Shown here one piece after another: positions 9,501 through 17,403 of a stretch of DNA of 64,000 bases. A program made the position numbers and the translations under genes. Position 1 is the first letter of the stretch, and every line of letters begins with the position of its first letter. The notes under the pieces are model-generated. The model did no database searches, was not told where the DNA came from, and saw only the letters and a program-made list of their open reading frames with translations. This stretch comes from Methylobacterium gossipiicola (GTDB lineage: Bacteria > Pseudomonadota > Alphaproteobacteria > Rhizobiales > Beijerinckiaceae). The stretch is taken from NCBI RefSeq assembly GCF_900113485.1, contig NZ_FOPM01000001.1, positions 186,001 to 250,000 of the forward strand. The letters are read 5' to 3'.

Positions 9501-9689
9501 GTGCCCATTGCCCGCGAGGTTTTCTGGGGGCCGATGGCCTACGCGATGATCGGCGGCATCCTGGCCGCCACCTTCCTGACCCTGTTCTTCCTACCCGCCC
9601 TCTATGTCGGCTGGTATCGGATCAAGGCGCCGCCGAAGGGCACGCCCCGCAAGGTCCACGGGGCGGACGGGCAGGTTCACGCGGCCTGA
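6597..9689 (+). CDS. RND (AcrB/HAE1-type) efflux permease
   Basis: 1030 residues, the usual RND length, from a GTG 22 bases after the second adaptor. It has the duplicated plan: a first membrane helix (FVWFLMLISMLAGVLAYGKL), a large periplasmic loop, helices 2-6, a second loop and helices 8-12. GLLVDDAMITVEMM in helix 4 carries the Asp-Asp proton-relay pair, and GPERVSVRVGG is typical porter-domain sequence. It should export small molecules using the proton gradient. It belongs to an operon with the two adaptors and is probably repressed by the divergent TetR protein. Motifs resemble the HAE1 hydrophobe group more than metal pumps, since the helix-4 metal-binding Met/Glu pattern of CusA is missing. 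Confidence 0.93.
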   Translation: MKNFNLSEWALEHRSFVWFLMLISMLAGVLAYGKLGREEDPPFAIKTMIVQARWPGATIGDTLDQVTERIEKELQQIDAVDFSRSYTTPGQATVFVQLRETTPPKTIPAIFYQVRKRIGDIKGTFPQGMQGPFFNDEFGDVFGNIYAFTADGLSMRQLRDYVERVRADLKSVPNAGKMMLLGAQDEVIYLDFSVRKLAGLGLDMNSVIKTLQSQNAIAPSGVIQAGPERVSVRVGGQFVSEDSLRAINLRVNDRFFRLSDVAEISRGYTDPPTALFRYNGAPAIGLAIAMQPSGNLLTFGHDLKERMRKLEGELPVGVGIHLVSDQPRIVEEAVGGFTKALVEAVVIVLAVSFVSLGWRAGLVVSLSIPLVLAIVFVVMQVMGVTLQRISLGALIIALGLLVDDAMITVEMMVARLEVGDSLKKAATFAYTSTAFPMLTGTLVTVAGFLPIGFNGSSAGEYTYSLFVVIAASLLVSWVVAVLFAPLIGVKLLPATMKHKPHDQPGRVMRAFSAMLLVAMRWRWTTVAACIGLLAAALVGMGHVQQQFFPASDRPELLVDMTLPQNASIAETKAQMDRFEATLKGDPEIARWSSYVGQGAVRFYLPLDQQLDNAFFGQIVIETKSIEARERMKVKLEALAREQFVGTDFLIHSLDLGPPVGRPVQYRLSGPDLQALRGHALKLASIVGANGHLNVPTFDWNEPGKVLKVDIIQDKARQLGVTSEDIAGILNGIVGGQAITQVRDAIYLVNVVGRAQAVERNSLDTLATLQIPLANGNVVPLLAFATIGYELEQPIVWRRNRLPTITVRASISDGTQPQTVVTELDKDITAFTKSLPDGYTLAVGGAVEESAKGQGPIAAVAPVMLLTMAVFLMIQLQSFQKLFLVASVAPLGIIGVAAALLLFDKPMGFVAILGVLALIGIIVRNSVILVTQIDEYERDGLAPWDAVVDATCHRMRPILLTAAAASFGLVPIAREVFWGPMAYAMIGGILAATFLTLFFLPALYVGWYRIKAPPKGTPRKVHGADGQVHAA

Positions 9690-9739
9690 TCGGTCGAACG
9701 CCGTTTCAACTCCTCCGAAATGGCTGAGTTCGGCTTCGC

Positions 9740-10231
9740 TCAAGCGGCCCCGGCGCGCGCCACCGTCGCGTCGGGGCGCGCATCCGTGGACGCGTAATAC
9801 GGCTTGATGTCGAGGAGCGGGGTGCCGTCGCGGCAATCGAGGCCGCGAACGCGAACCGAGGGACCCTCGATCCCGAGATTCTCCACCACCGACAGCGCGA
9901 TGGGGTTGGGCCGGGCCGGCGAGCGCAGGGAGAAGGTGCCGCGCGTGCCGTCGGCATGGCGCGGACGCTGGCGGATGATGTCGCGCGCGGCCTCGTCCAT
10001 CCAGTAGAGCACGATGAGATGGCTCGCGCCCGAGAGGTTCTGCAGTCCCGGGCCGTAGGCCGGATCGAGGATCAGGGTGCAGACGGCGTCCGTCTGAAGA
10101 CCGTTCTTCGGGCAATCCCAGCGCTCCGCCCACGGCGTGCGGATACGGCCGATGAAGTAGACGCCCGCGTCGTAGGCGTCTGGTAGGACGAGGGTCTCCT
10201 CGCCGGGGCGGCGTTCGACGGGTGCGGTCAC
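9740..10231 (-). CDS. TrmO/TsaA-like tRNA m6t6A37 methyltransferase-family protein
   Basis: 163 residues from a GTG that has GGAG seven bases upstream; the much longer open frame beyond it is the shadow of the AMP nucleosidase gene. The family signature is clear: YFIGRIRTPWAERWDCPKNG near the N-terminus, LIVLYWMDEA, RGTFSLRSPARPNPIALSVV and LDCRDGTPLLDIKPYY. TrmO (YaeB) N6-methylates t6A37 in certain tRNAs using SAM through a small beta-barrel fold. This copy lacks the long C-terminal extension of the E. coli protein and belongs to the short subfamily, for which tRNA activity has not been shown in every case. It is convergent with the RND permease 50 bases away. Confidence 0.82.
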   Translation of the reverse strand: MTAPVERRPGEETLVLPDAYDAGVYFIGRIRTPWAERWDCPKNGLQTDAVCTLILDPAYGPGLQNLSGASHLIVLYWMDEAARDIIRQRPRHADGTRGTFSLRSPARPNPIALSVVENLGIEGPSVRVRGLDCRDGTPLLDIKPYYASTDARPDATVARAGAA

Positions 10232-10351
10232 GGTGGGGCTCCGGTGCAAAGCCGCATGTCGGCCGCTTCCTGTCACCCTCGCAAGCTCGATCCGGTCGCA
10301 CCGCGCCGGGCGGCGGTGTACATCTCGCGAAGAATTCAGCGAGGAGACACC

Positions 10352-11845
10352 GTGATCCGCGACGAATTGCGACCGATGGAATCGGTCCCCGATCCCGAGA
10401 CCGCCGTGGACCGGCTCGCCGCCCTCTACGCGGGGGCGATCGAGGCCCTGCAGGCGGCTTTGGCTCGCTACCTCGACGGCGGCCCGGCCCCCGATGCCAC
10501 GGAGCGGCTCCGGTTCCGCTATCCGGAACTGCGCCTCACCTATCAGCCGGGCGGGCCGATGCCGCGGGTCTCCCGCGCAACGGCGAAGCTCCAGGCTCCC
10601 GGAACCTACGCCACCACGGTCACGCAGCCCGCGCATTTTCGCGGCTACCTCCTCGACCAGCTGCGGCCCCTCGTTCGCGATTACGGGGTCAGCCTCGAAG
10701 TGGGCTTGAGCGCGCAGGAGATCCCGTATCCCTACGTCCTCGAACCCGGCCTCGACCTCGGGCGCGCCGGGGTGACGCCCCGCGACCTCGCCACCTATTT
10801 CCCCGTGCCCCTGCTCTCCGTGGTGGGCGACGAGATCGCCGACGGCCTGTGGCACGACCTGGCCGATGCGCCCCGGCCGCTGGCCCTGTTCGACGCCATC
10901 CGGGTCGATTATTCCCTTCGCCGCCTCGTCCACTACACCGGCTGCGACTGGCGCGACGTGCAGCCGTGGATCCTGCTGACCAACTACCATCGCTACGTCG
11001 ACGGCTTCATTCGCCACGGTTTGGAGCGGCTGGCCAGCGGTGAGGAGGGGTTCGAGCGCCTGATCCTTCCCGGCGGCATCGCTGTCTCGCGGGCAGAGGC
11101 CGCCACCGCCGATCCCGCCGCCCTCGTGGCTGCCTCGCCGTGGCACAAGTCGCAGATGCCGGCCTATCACCTCGTGGCGCGCGGCCCCGACGGTGCCATG
11201 CAGGGCACGACGCTGGTCAACATCGGCGTCGGTCCCGCCAACGCCAAGACCATCACGGACCATCTCGCGGTGCTTCGGCCCCATTGCTGGCTCATGGTCG
11301 GGCATTGCGGGGGGTTGCGCCAATCGCAGACCATCGGCGACTACGTGCTGGCCCACGGCTACTTCCGCCGCGACCGCATCCTCGACGAACTCGTGCCGCC
11401 CGACGTGCCGGTGCCGGCTTTGGCCGAAGTCCAGCTCGCCCTCCAGGCCGCCGCCGCTCACATCACGGGCGAGGCCAGCGATGCCCTCAAGCGCCGCCTG
11501 CGCACCGGTACGGTGGTGACCTACGACGACCGGAATTGGGAGCTGCGCTTCTCGCAGGAGCGGCGGCGGATCAACCTGTCGCGGGCCATCGGCGTCGACA
11601 TGGAAAGCGGCACCATCGCGGCCCAGGGCTACCGCCTGCGGGTCCCGTACGGCACGCTGCTGTGCGTTTCCGACAAGCCGCTGCACGGCGAGATCAAGCT
11701 GCCGGGCGCGGCCAACGCCTTCTACGAGCGGGCGGTGGCCGAGCACCTGCTCATCGGTCTCTCCGCCCTGGATCTCCTGCGGGCCGACCGGCACGGCCTG
11801 CATTCGCGGAAACTGCGGAGCTTCGACGAACCGCCGTTCCGCTAG
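10352..11845 (+). CDS. amn: AMP nucleosidase
   Basis: 497 residues from a GTG preceded by a good AGGAG (about 7 bases). The enzyme splits AMP to adenine and ribose 5-phosphate, controlling the adenylate pool. The N-terminal regulatory half contains the ETAVDRLAALY and YPYVLEPG segments typical of Amn. The C-terminal half is a purine nucleoside phosphorylase-like fold with NIGVGPANAKTITDHLAVL, MVGHCGG and, near the end, VDMESGTIAAQGYR, which contains the ribose-binding Met-Glu-Ser. Length matches the E. coli protein (484). It is divergent from the TrmO gene and ends nine bases before the convergent PBP gene. Confidence 0.93.
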   Translation: MIRDELRPMESVPDPETAVDRLAALYAGAIEALQAALARYLDGGPAPDATERLRFRYPELRLTYQPGGPMPRVSRATAKLQAPGTYATTVTQPAHFRGYLLDQLRPLVRDYGVSLEVGLSAQEIPYPYVLEPGLDLGRAGVTPRDLATYFPVPLLSVVGDEIADGLWHDLADAPRPLALFDAIRVDYSLRRLVHYTGCDWRDVQPWILLTNYHRYVDGFIRHGLERLASGEEGFERLILPGGIAVSRAEAATADPAALVAASPWHKSQMPAYHLVARGPDGAMQGTTLVNIGVGPANAKTITDHLAVLRPHCWLMVGHCGGLRQSQTIGDYVLAHGYFRRDRILDELVPPDVPVPALAEVQLALQAAAAHITGEASDALKRRLRTGTVVTYDDRNWELRFSQERRRINLSRAIGVDMESGTIAAQGYRLRVPYGTLLCVSDKPLHGEIKLPGAANAFYERAVAEHLLIGLSALDLLRADRHGLHSRKLRSFDEPPFR

Positions 11846-11854
11846 ACTGCCTTC

Positions 11855-14299
11855 TCAGCGCTCCCGTCCCCACAGGCCGAGCCGCTCCGAGCGGGCCTGT
11901 TCCTCCGCCGCCAGGAGATCGGCCGGCGCGTCCTCGGAGGCCCGGCCGCCGCCCGCCGCCAGGATGATGGCCGAGAGGTCGTTCCCATCGATCTGGCAGC
12001 GCAGGGCAGGATCGCCATCCCCGGTGGCGGGGGTGCAGACGACGTCGCGGCGGCGCAGGTAACGGGCGAGCTGACGCGCGAGGGCGCCGCCTTCGCCATC
12101 GACCCCGAGCAACCGCACCGTGCGGCCCCGGAACGCCAGGGTTCCGGTGTCGATCACGTCGGGCACGCCCCCGATGGCCGTGCCGGCAGCGGACGCCACC
12201 TCGCGGGGCGGGACCGGAGGCGTCGCCGGGGCCGGTTCGGCCCGTGCCGCCGAGGTGCGCTTGCGCCCGCGCGCCATCTGGGCGGAAGCGCGCTGGATGA
12301 AGTCGCGAAACAGGGAGGCCGGAATATCGCCGCCGCCGACGCGATTCATGGAGGAATTGTCGTCGTTGCCGACCCAGACGCCGACGACGAGATCCGGCGT
12401 CATCCCGATGAACCAGGCGTCGCGGTAATCCTGCGTGGTGCCGGTCTTGCCCCCCACCGGCAGGCCGGAAACCCGGGCGCCCTTGCCGGTGCCGCCATCG
12501 ACCACGGCCTGGAGCGACTCGAGCATCATGGCCCGCGCCTCCGTCGGCAGGGCCTTGCCGCCCCGCGTCTCGGGGCGAAGATAGAGCGGCTGCGGCGCAC
12601 CGCCCCGGATGGCGTGGACGCCATAGGCCTCGACGGGGGCCAGACCCGCGAGGACGCCCGCATAGGCGCGGGTCATCTCCAGCAGGGTCACCTCCGCCGA
12701 GCCGAGGGCGAGGCTCGGCACGTTGGGCAATTCGGAGGTGACGCCGAGGCGTCGCGCCGTGGCGATGACCGCCGGGATGCCGACCTCGTCGGCGAGCTGC
12801 GCCGCCACGGTGTTGACGGATTGCGCGAAGGCCGTGCGCAGGGGCATCGCGCCCTTGAAGCGACCCGTGGAATTCTGCGGCTCCCAATCGCCGATCTGGG
12901 TCGGGCGGTCGACCAGCACGGTCTCGGGCGTGAACCCCGTCTCGTAGGCCGTGAGGTAGACGAACAGCTTGAACAACGAGCCGGCCTGGCGCTTGGCCTG
13001 GATGGCGCGGTTGAACTGGCTCTCCTCGTAGTCGCGCCCGCCCACCATGGCTAGGATGGCGCCCTCCTTGTTCATGACCACCATGGCGGCCTGACCGGCC
13101 TTCTTCTTCTTGCCCTCCGCATCCATCCGCCGGGCGACGACGCCTTCGGCGAGACTCTGGAGATCGAGGTTGAGGGTGGTGCGCACGGTGACGTCGCCGC
13201 TGGTGTCGGCGAGCCGCTTGGCGTCGGCCGAGACCATGTCGAGGAAGTAGTTGGTGCCCGGCGGCGTCTCGGGCGGGGTGCGCAGCGTCACCGTCTCAGC
13301 CCGGGCCTTGTCGGCCTCGGCCGCCGTGATCGCCCCGGTCTCGACCATGGCCTGCAGCACCACGTCGGCCCGCTCCTTGGCGCCGCCGAAGTTGCGAGTT
13401 GGGGCGAGCTGCGACGGCGCCCGGACGAGGCCGGCGAGCATGGCGGATTCCGGCAGGGTGAGGGCCTTGGCGCCCTTGCCGAAATAGCGCCGGGCGGCGG
13501 CATCGAGGCCGTAGGCGCCGGCCCCGAAATACGCGGTGTTGAGGTAGCCGAGAAGAATGTCGTCCTTCGACATCGTGGATTCGACCCGCAGGGCCAGGAA
13601 CGCTTCCTGTATCTTGCGCCGCAGGGTCTTCTCCTGGGTGAGGGAGGTCAGGCGGACATATTGCTGCGTGATCGTCGAGCCGCCCTCGCGGATGCCGCCG
13701 CCCGTGGCGTTGCGCCACAGGGCGCGAACCAACCCTCGTGGATCGACCCCCCAATGCGAGCGGAAGCGCCGGTCTTCGATGGCGATGATGGCTTGGGCCA
13801 TGCGCGGCGGCAGGTCGGCCGCCGTGAGTTTCTGGCCCTGGAAGGTGCCGCGCGTGGCGAAGACCCGGCCGTCATCGGCCTCCACCGTGAGGGCCCGCTG
13901 CCCGGTCTCCGCCGCGACGCCGCCCAGCGGCGGCAGGGTGGCGAAGCTGTAGAGGACGAGCCCGGCGAGGAGCGCCAGGGGGAGACCCACGAGGGCGAGG
14001 AGGGCCGGGAGGATCGGGCGCCGCCGCTGGGCCTGAGCGATCACGGCCGGGGCGGCGGCTTGGCGCGCCGGTTTCATCGCACGCGGTCCCGTGTCGTGCC
14101 CTGCCTTGCGGTTTGCCCGCACCATCCCGGTGAGACGGCGCCCGAGCCCGCGCGCGGCACTGCCACCGAGGTAGCCGAGCTGGCGAACCAAGGTCCGCGC
14201 GGCGGCGGCCGCTTCCCGTGCCGCCGCACCGGCATCGGGCGGGCTCTCCCCAGGGCGCGGCTTCTCCGGGCTCGGTCGGTCCGGATCGGAATGGGCCAT
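11855..14299 (-). CDS. Class A penicillin-binding protein with C-terminal SNase-like domain
   Basis: 814 residues from the ATG at 14299 (a TTG two codons earlier is also in frame). A basic cytoplasmic tail of about 95 residues is followed by a membrane helix (about 97-119). The GT51 transglycosylase has EDRRF (Glu 175) and EGGSTITQQ. The transpeptidase has SLFK (441-444, active Ser 441), SVN (494-496) and KTGT (618-621), so both polymerase and cross-linking activities look intact. After a proline-rich linker the last hundred residues (about 712-814) resemble a staphylococcal-nuclease/OB domain: VIDTGTL, RTVRLLGVDG, DVVCTP, RCQIDGNDLSAIIL and a final EEQARSERLGLW. The usual DAPE acidic motif reads DGEG, so it is probably not a nuclease. 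Confidence 0.9.
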   Translation of the reverse strand: MAHSDPDRPSPEKPRPGESPPDAGAAAREAAAAARTLVRQLGYLGGSAARGLGRRLTGMVRANRKAGHDTGPRAMKPARQAAAPAVIAQAQRRRPILPALLALVGLPLALLAGLVLYSFATLPPLGGVAAETGQRALTVEADDGRVFATRGTFQGQKLTAADLPPRMAQAIIAIEDRRFRSHWGVDPRGLVRALWRNATGGGIREGGSTITQQYVRLTSLTQEKTLRRKIQEAFLALRVESTMSKDDILLGYLNTAYFGAGAYGLDAAARRYFGKGAKALTLPESAMLAGLVRAPSQLAPTRNFGGAKERADVVLQAMVETGAITAAEADKARAETVTLRTPPETPPGTNYFLDMVSADAKRLADTSGDVTVRTTLNLDLQSLAEGVVARRMDAEGKKKKAGQAAMVVMNKEGAILAMVGGRDYEESQFNRAIQAKRQAGSLFKLFVYLTAYETGFTPETVLVDRPTQIGDWEPQNSTGRFKGAMPLRTAFAQSVNTVAAQLADEVGIPAVIATARRLGVTSELPNVPSLALGSAEVTLLEMTRAYAGVLAGLAPVEAYGVHAIRGGAPQPLYLRPETRGGKALPTEARAMMLESLQAVVDGGTGKGARVSGLPVGGKTGTTQDYRDAWFIGMTPDLVVGVWVGNDDNSSMNRVGGGDIPASLFRDFIQRASAQMARGRKRTSAARAEPAPATPPVPPREVASAAGTAIGGVPDVIDTGTLAFRGRTVRLLGVDGEGGALARQLARYLRRRDVVCTPATGDGDPALRCQIDGNDLSAIILAAGGGRASEDAPADLLAAEEQARSERLGLWGRER

Positions 14300-14574
14300 G
14301 GACAACCATCTTGAGGCGAAGGCGGCACCCGTGCGCCGGACGATGCCGGATCATCCGTTACTCGACCGGGATCGTCCGGCCAAGTCTGGTCGCCGATCCG
14401 CGTCCGGTCACCGAGCTGAGTTTCTCCGCCTTGAGAGACCCAACCTAGGATGGAGGATATCATCACATCGGCGGAACTCGAACAGAGCTTGGCCTTTATT
14501 AGGAACGGGGCCGGGATCGTGGTGCCGAAGCATCCCGCAGGAACCGACCCGTCTGACGACGGACGTAAGACCCA

Positions 14575-15759
14575 ATGCTTGAAACGCGTGAGAGCCGATC
14601 GGCGCAATCGACCCCCGAGGGACTGGCCCACGCCCGCGGTGCCCCCGGACCGACCGAAGCCGAGGCACGCGGCGAGCGGGGTACCGCGAACACAGACGCC
14701 GGCAAGGGGGCGTCGAGCCGGGGGCACGGGCCGGGAATCGTCCGCCGCCATCCCCTCGGAGCCGCCCTCGTCGCCCTCGGGCTCCTAGCGCTGGCGGCCG
14801 GTGCCTACGCCTACTGGCTGCTCGCCCTTCACCCGTTCGAGACCACCGATGATGCCTTCGTCGATGCGCGGCAATTCCCCATCGCCGCCAAGGTCTCGGG
14901 CTACGTGGTCGATGTGCCGGTGACCGACAACCAGCACGTGGCGGCCGGCGCGACCCTGTTTCAGATCGACCGGCGGGACTACGATGTCGCGCAAGATCAG
15001 GCGCGCGCGCAGATCGCCTCCGCCCAGGCGTCCATCGACGACTTCGCGGCGCAGATCCAAGGCCAGCAGGCGCAGGTCGCGGCGGCCGAGGCGCAGGTCG
15101 CCCAGACCGAGGCTTCCCTGAAGTTCGCGCAGGAGGAGGCGGCCCGGTATCGCGACCTCGCCGACCGGGGCGCCGGCACGGTCCAGCAGGAACAATCCAC
15201 CACCTCGACCCTCGCGCAGCAGCAGGCGTCCCTGAAAAGCGCACGCGCCAACCTCGACGTGGCGAAGACCCGGGTTGCGGCCCTCGAGGCGCAGAAGGCC
15301 GGGGCGTCGGCGAGCCTCGCTCAGGCCCGTGCGCAAGCGGCGCAGGCGGCCCTGAACCTCGGCTACACCACCGTGACGGCGGCCCAGCCCGGACGCATCG
15401 TGCAACTCTCCGGTGCCAAGGGCGCCTTCGTTCAGGCGGGGCAGGCGCTCGCCACCTTCGTGCCCGACGACATCTGGGTGACGGCCAACTACAAGGAAAC
15501 GCAGATCGACCGGATCCGGCCGGGTCAGCGCGCGGAGATCGCGATCGATGCCTACCCGGATAGAAAGATCACCGGCCACGTCGCCTCCGTGCAGCCCGGT
15601 TCCGGCACGGCCTTCAGCCTGCTGCCGGCGCAGAACGCCACGGGCAATTACGTGAAGGTCGTTCAGCGCATTCCCGTGAAGATCGTCGTCGACGGCTGGC
15701 CCACCGACGTCTCCATCGGACCCGGTATGTCCGTGGTGCCGAAGATCCACGTGCAATGA
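14575..15759 (+). CDS. EmrA/HlyD-type membrane fusion protein
   Basis: 394 residues. A 60-residue charged cytoplasmic tail precedes a single membrane helix (about 62-83, LGAALVALGLLALAAGAYAY). Immediately after come HPFETTDDAFVDARQFPIA, characteristic of EmrA/VibH-type adaptors, a lipoyl half, a long glutamine/alanine-rich coiled coil (QAQVAAAEAQVAQTEA onward) and the C-terminal barrel domain. It would pair with the MFS permease whose start overlaps its stop, together forming an EmrAB-type drug or metabolite exporter through a TolC-like channel. The start has only a weak ribosome site; no regulator of the usual MarR type adjoins. It is divergent from the PBP gene across 275 bases. Confidence 0.9.
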   Translation: MLETRESRSAQSTPEGLAHARGAPGPTEAEARGERGTANTDAGKGASSRGHGPGIVRRHPLGAALVALGLLALAAGAYAYWLLALHPFETTDDAFVDARQFPIAAKVSGYVVDVPVTDNQHVAAGATLFQIDRRDYDVAQDQARAQIASAQASIDDFAAQIQGQQAQVAAAEAQVAQTEASLKFAQEEAARYRDLADRGAGTVQQEQSTTSTLAQQQASLKSARANLDVAKTRVAALEAQKAGASASLAQARAQAAQAALNLGYTTVTAAQPGRIVQLSGAKGAFVQAGQALATFVPDDIWVTANYKETQIDRIRPGQRAEIAIDAYPDRKITGHVASVQPGSGTAFSLLPAQNATGNYVKVVQRIPVKIVVDGWPTDVSIGPGMSVVPKIHVQ

Positions 15760-17363
15760 GCGCCGCGACGGCCGCGGCCGGCGACGAAGCGCGCGCGGCG
15801 TCCGGCGGCACCAACCCCTGGGCCATCGCCATGGTGGTGTCGCTCGCGACCTTCATGGAGGTGCTCGACACCACCATCGCCAACGTCGCCCTGCGCTACA
15901 TCGCGGGCGGCCTCGCCGTAGGGCCGGACGAAGCGGCCTGGGTGGTGACGAGCTACCTCGTCGCCAACGCCATCGTGCTGACGGCGTCGAGCTTTCTCGC
16001 CGAGCTATTCGGCCGCAAGGCGTTCTTCATGTTCAGCATCGCGCTGTTCACCGTCGCCTCGGTCCTGTGCGGGTTTGCCTGGAACCTCGAATCTCTCATC
16101 GCCTTCCGGGTCCTGCAGGGGCTCGGCGGCGGCGGCATGGCGCCCCTGGCCCAGGCGATCCTGGCCGATTCGTTCGCGCCGGCGAAGCGGGGGCAGGCCT
16201 TCGCCCTCTACGGCCTCGCCGTCGTGGTGGCGCCCGTGATCGGGCCGACCCTCGGCGGATGGCTCTCCGACAATGCGTCCTGGCACTGGTGCTTCCTCAT
16301 CAACGGACCGGTCGGGCTCGCGGCCCTCGGCCTGATGCACGTGCTCCTGCGCGATTCTCCGGGGGCGGCGGAGGCGCGGCAGCGGCGCCGCAAGGCGGGC
16401 ATCCGCTTCGATCTCGTCGGGTTTCTCCTCGTCGCGACCTTCCTCGGATCGCTCGAAGTCGTGCTCGACGAAGGGCAGCGCAAGGATTGGTTCGGGTCGA
16501 CATTCATCATCGTGTTCGCGACGATCGCGATCCTCGCCTTCGTGGCGATGATCCCCTGGGAACTCACCCGCAAGAACCCCGTGGTGGACTTGAGACTGCT
16601 GGGCCGGCGCCAGTTCGGCGCCTGTTTCGTGGTGATGCTCGCCACCGGGGCGATCCTCATCGCCACCACGCAATTCCTGCCGCAACTGGTGCAGGAATAT
16701 TTCGGCTACACTGCGACCCTGGCGGGCCTCGCCCTCGCGCCGGGCGGCCTCGTGACCGTCGCGGTGATGCTGGTGATCGGCCGGGTCATGAACCTGACCC
16801 AGCCGAAATACCTCATCGCCGCCGGAGCCACGATGGTGGCCCTGGCCATGTACGACCTCACGCGCCTCTCCGGCGAATCGAGCTTCTGGTTCTTCGCCTG
16901 GTCGCGGATCTACATCGGCATCGGCCTGCCGATGATCTTTCTGTCGATCACAGCGGCCTCCTACGAGGGCATCGCAAAATCGCAGATCGATCAGGCCTCC
17001 GCCCTCATCAACGTCGCCCGCAACGTCGGCGGCTCCATCGGCGTCAGCTTCGCGCAGAACCTGCTCGCCACCCGCGAGCAGTTCCACCAGAGCCGGCTCG
17101 TCGAGGCCGTCACGGCGCCGAACCCCGCTTATCAAGAGACCCTTCGGGCGGCGACGGCGTATTTCGTCTCGCACGGGACGGCGGCCGTCGAAGCGCAGCG
17201 GCAGGCCGTTGCCTGGATCGGGCTGCAACTCCAGACGCAGGTGGCCTATCTGAGCTACATCGACGTGTTCTGGGCCTTGTGCCTCCTGTCGAGCGCCCTG
17301 ATTCCCCTGGCCCTCATCCTCAGCCGGACCGAACCCCACGGCGATGCGCCGATGGCGCATTGA
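15756..17363 (+). CDS. DHA2-family MFS transporter (EmrB/QacA type)
   Basis: 535 residues with the 14-helix pattern of drug:H+ antiporter family 2. Helix 1 carries the LATFMEVLDTTIANVALRYIAGGL signature (about residues 29-52; motif D1 with the membrane Asp), followed by motif A-like FLAELFGRKAFFMF and motif C, GLAVVVAPVIGPTLGGWL. It overlaps the adaptor by four bases (ATGA), indicating translational coupling and a working pair. It ends 40 bases before the convergent lytic transglycosylase-like gene. The substrate is not predictable; DHA2 members with EmrA partners export hydrophobic drugs, uncouplers, fatty acids or siderophores. Confidence 0.93.
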   Translation: MSAATAAAGDEARAASGGTNPWAIAMVVSLATFMEVLDTTIANVALRYIAGGLAVGPDEAAWVVTSYLVANAIVLTASSFLAELFGRKAFFMFSIALFTVASVLCGFAWNLESLIAFRVLQGLGGGGMAPLAQAILADSFAPAKRGQAFALYGLAVVVAPVIGPTLGGWLSDNASWHWCFLINGPVGLAALGLMHVLLRDSPGAAEARQRRRKAGIRFDLVGFLLVATFLGSLEVVLDEGQRKDWFGSTFIIVFATIAILAFVAMIPWELTRKNPVVDLRLLGRRQFGACFVVMLATGAILIATTQFLPQLVQEYFGYTATLAGLALAPGGLVTVAVMLVIGRVMNLTQPKYLIAAGATMVALAMYDLTRLSGESSFWFFAWSRIYIGIGLPMIFLSITAASYEGIAKSQIDQASALINVARNVGGSIGVSFAQNLLATREQFHQSRLVEAVTAPNPAYQETLRAATAYFVSHGTAAVEAQRQAVAWIGLQLQTQVAYLSYIDVFWALCLLSSALIPLALILSRTEPHGDAPMAH

Positions 17364-17403
17364 CCTCGCGCACCCGAAGGCGGCGCGGCGGCCGCCACCG
17401 GAC

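Noticed and set aside
9690..9739. Terminator between the RND permease and TrmO genes
   Set aside because: Only weak, mismatched stems are possible.
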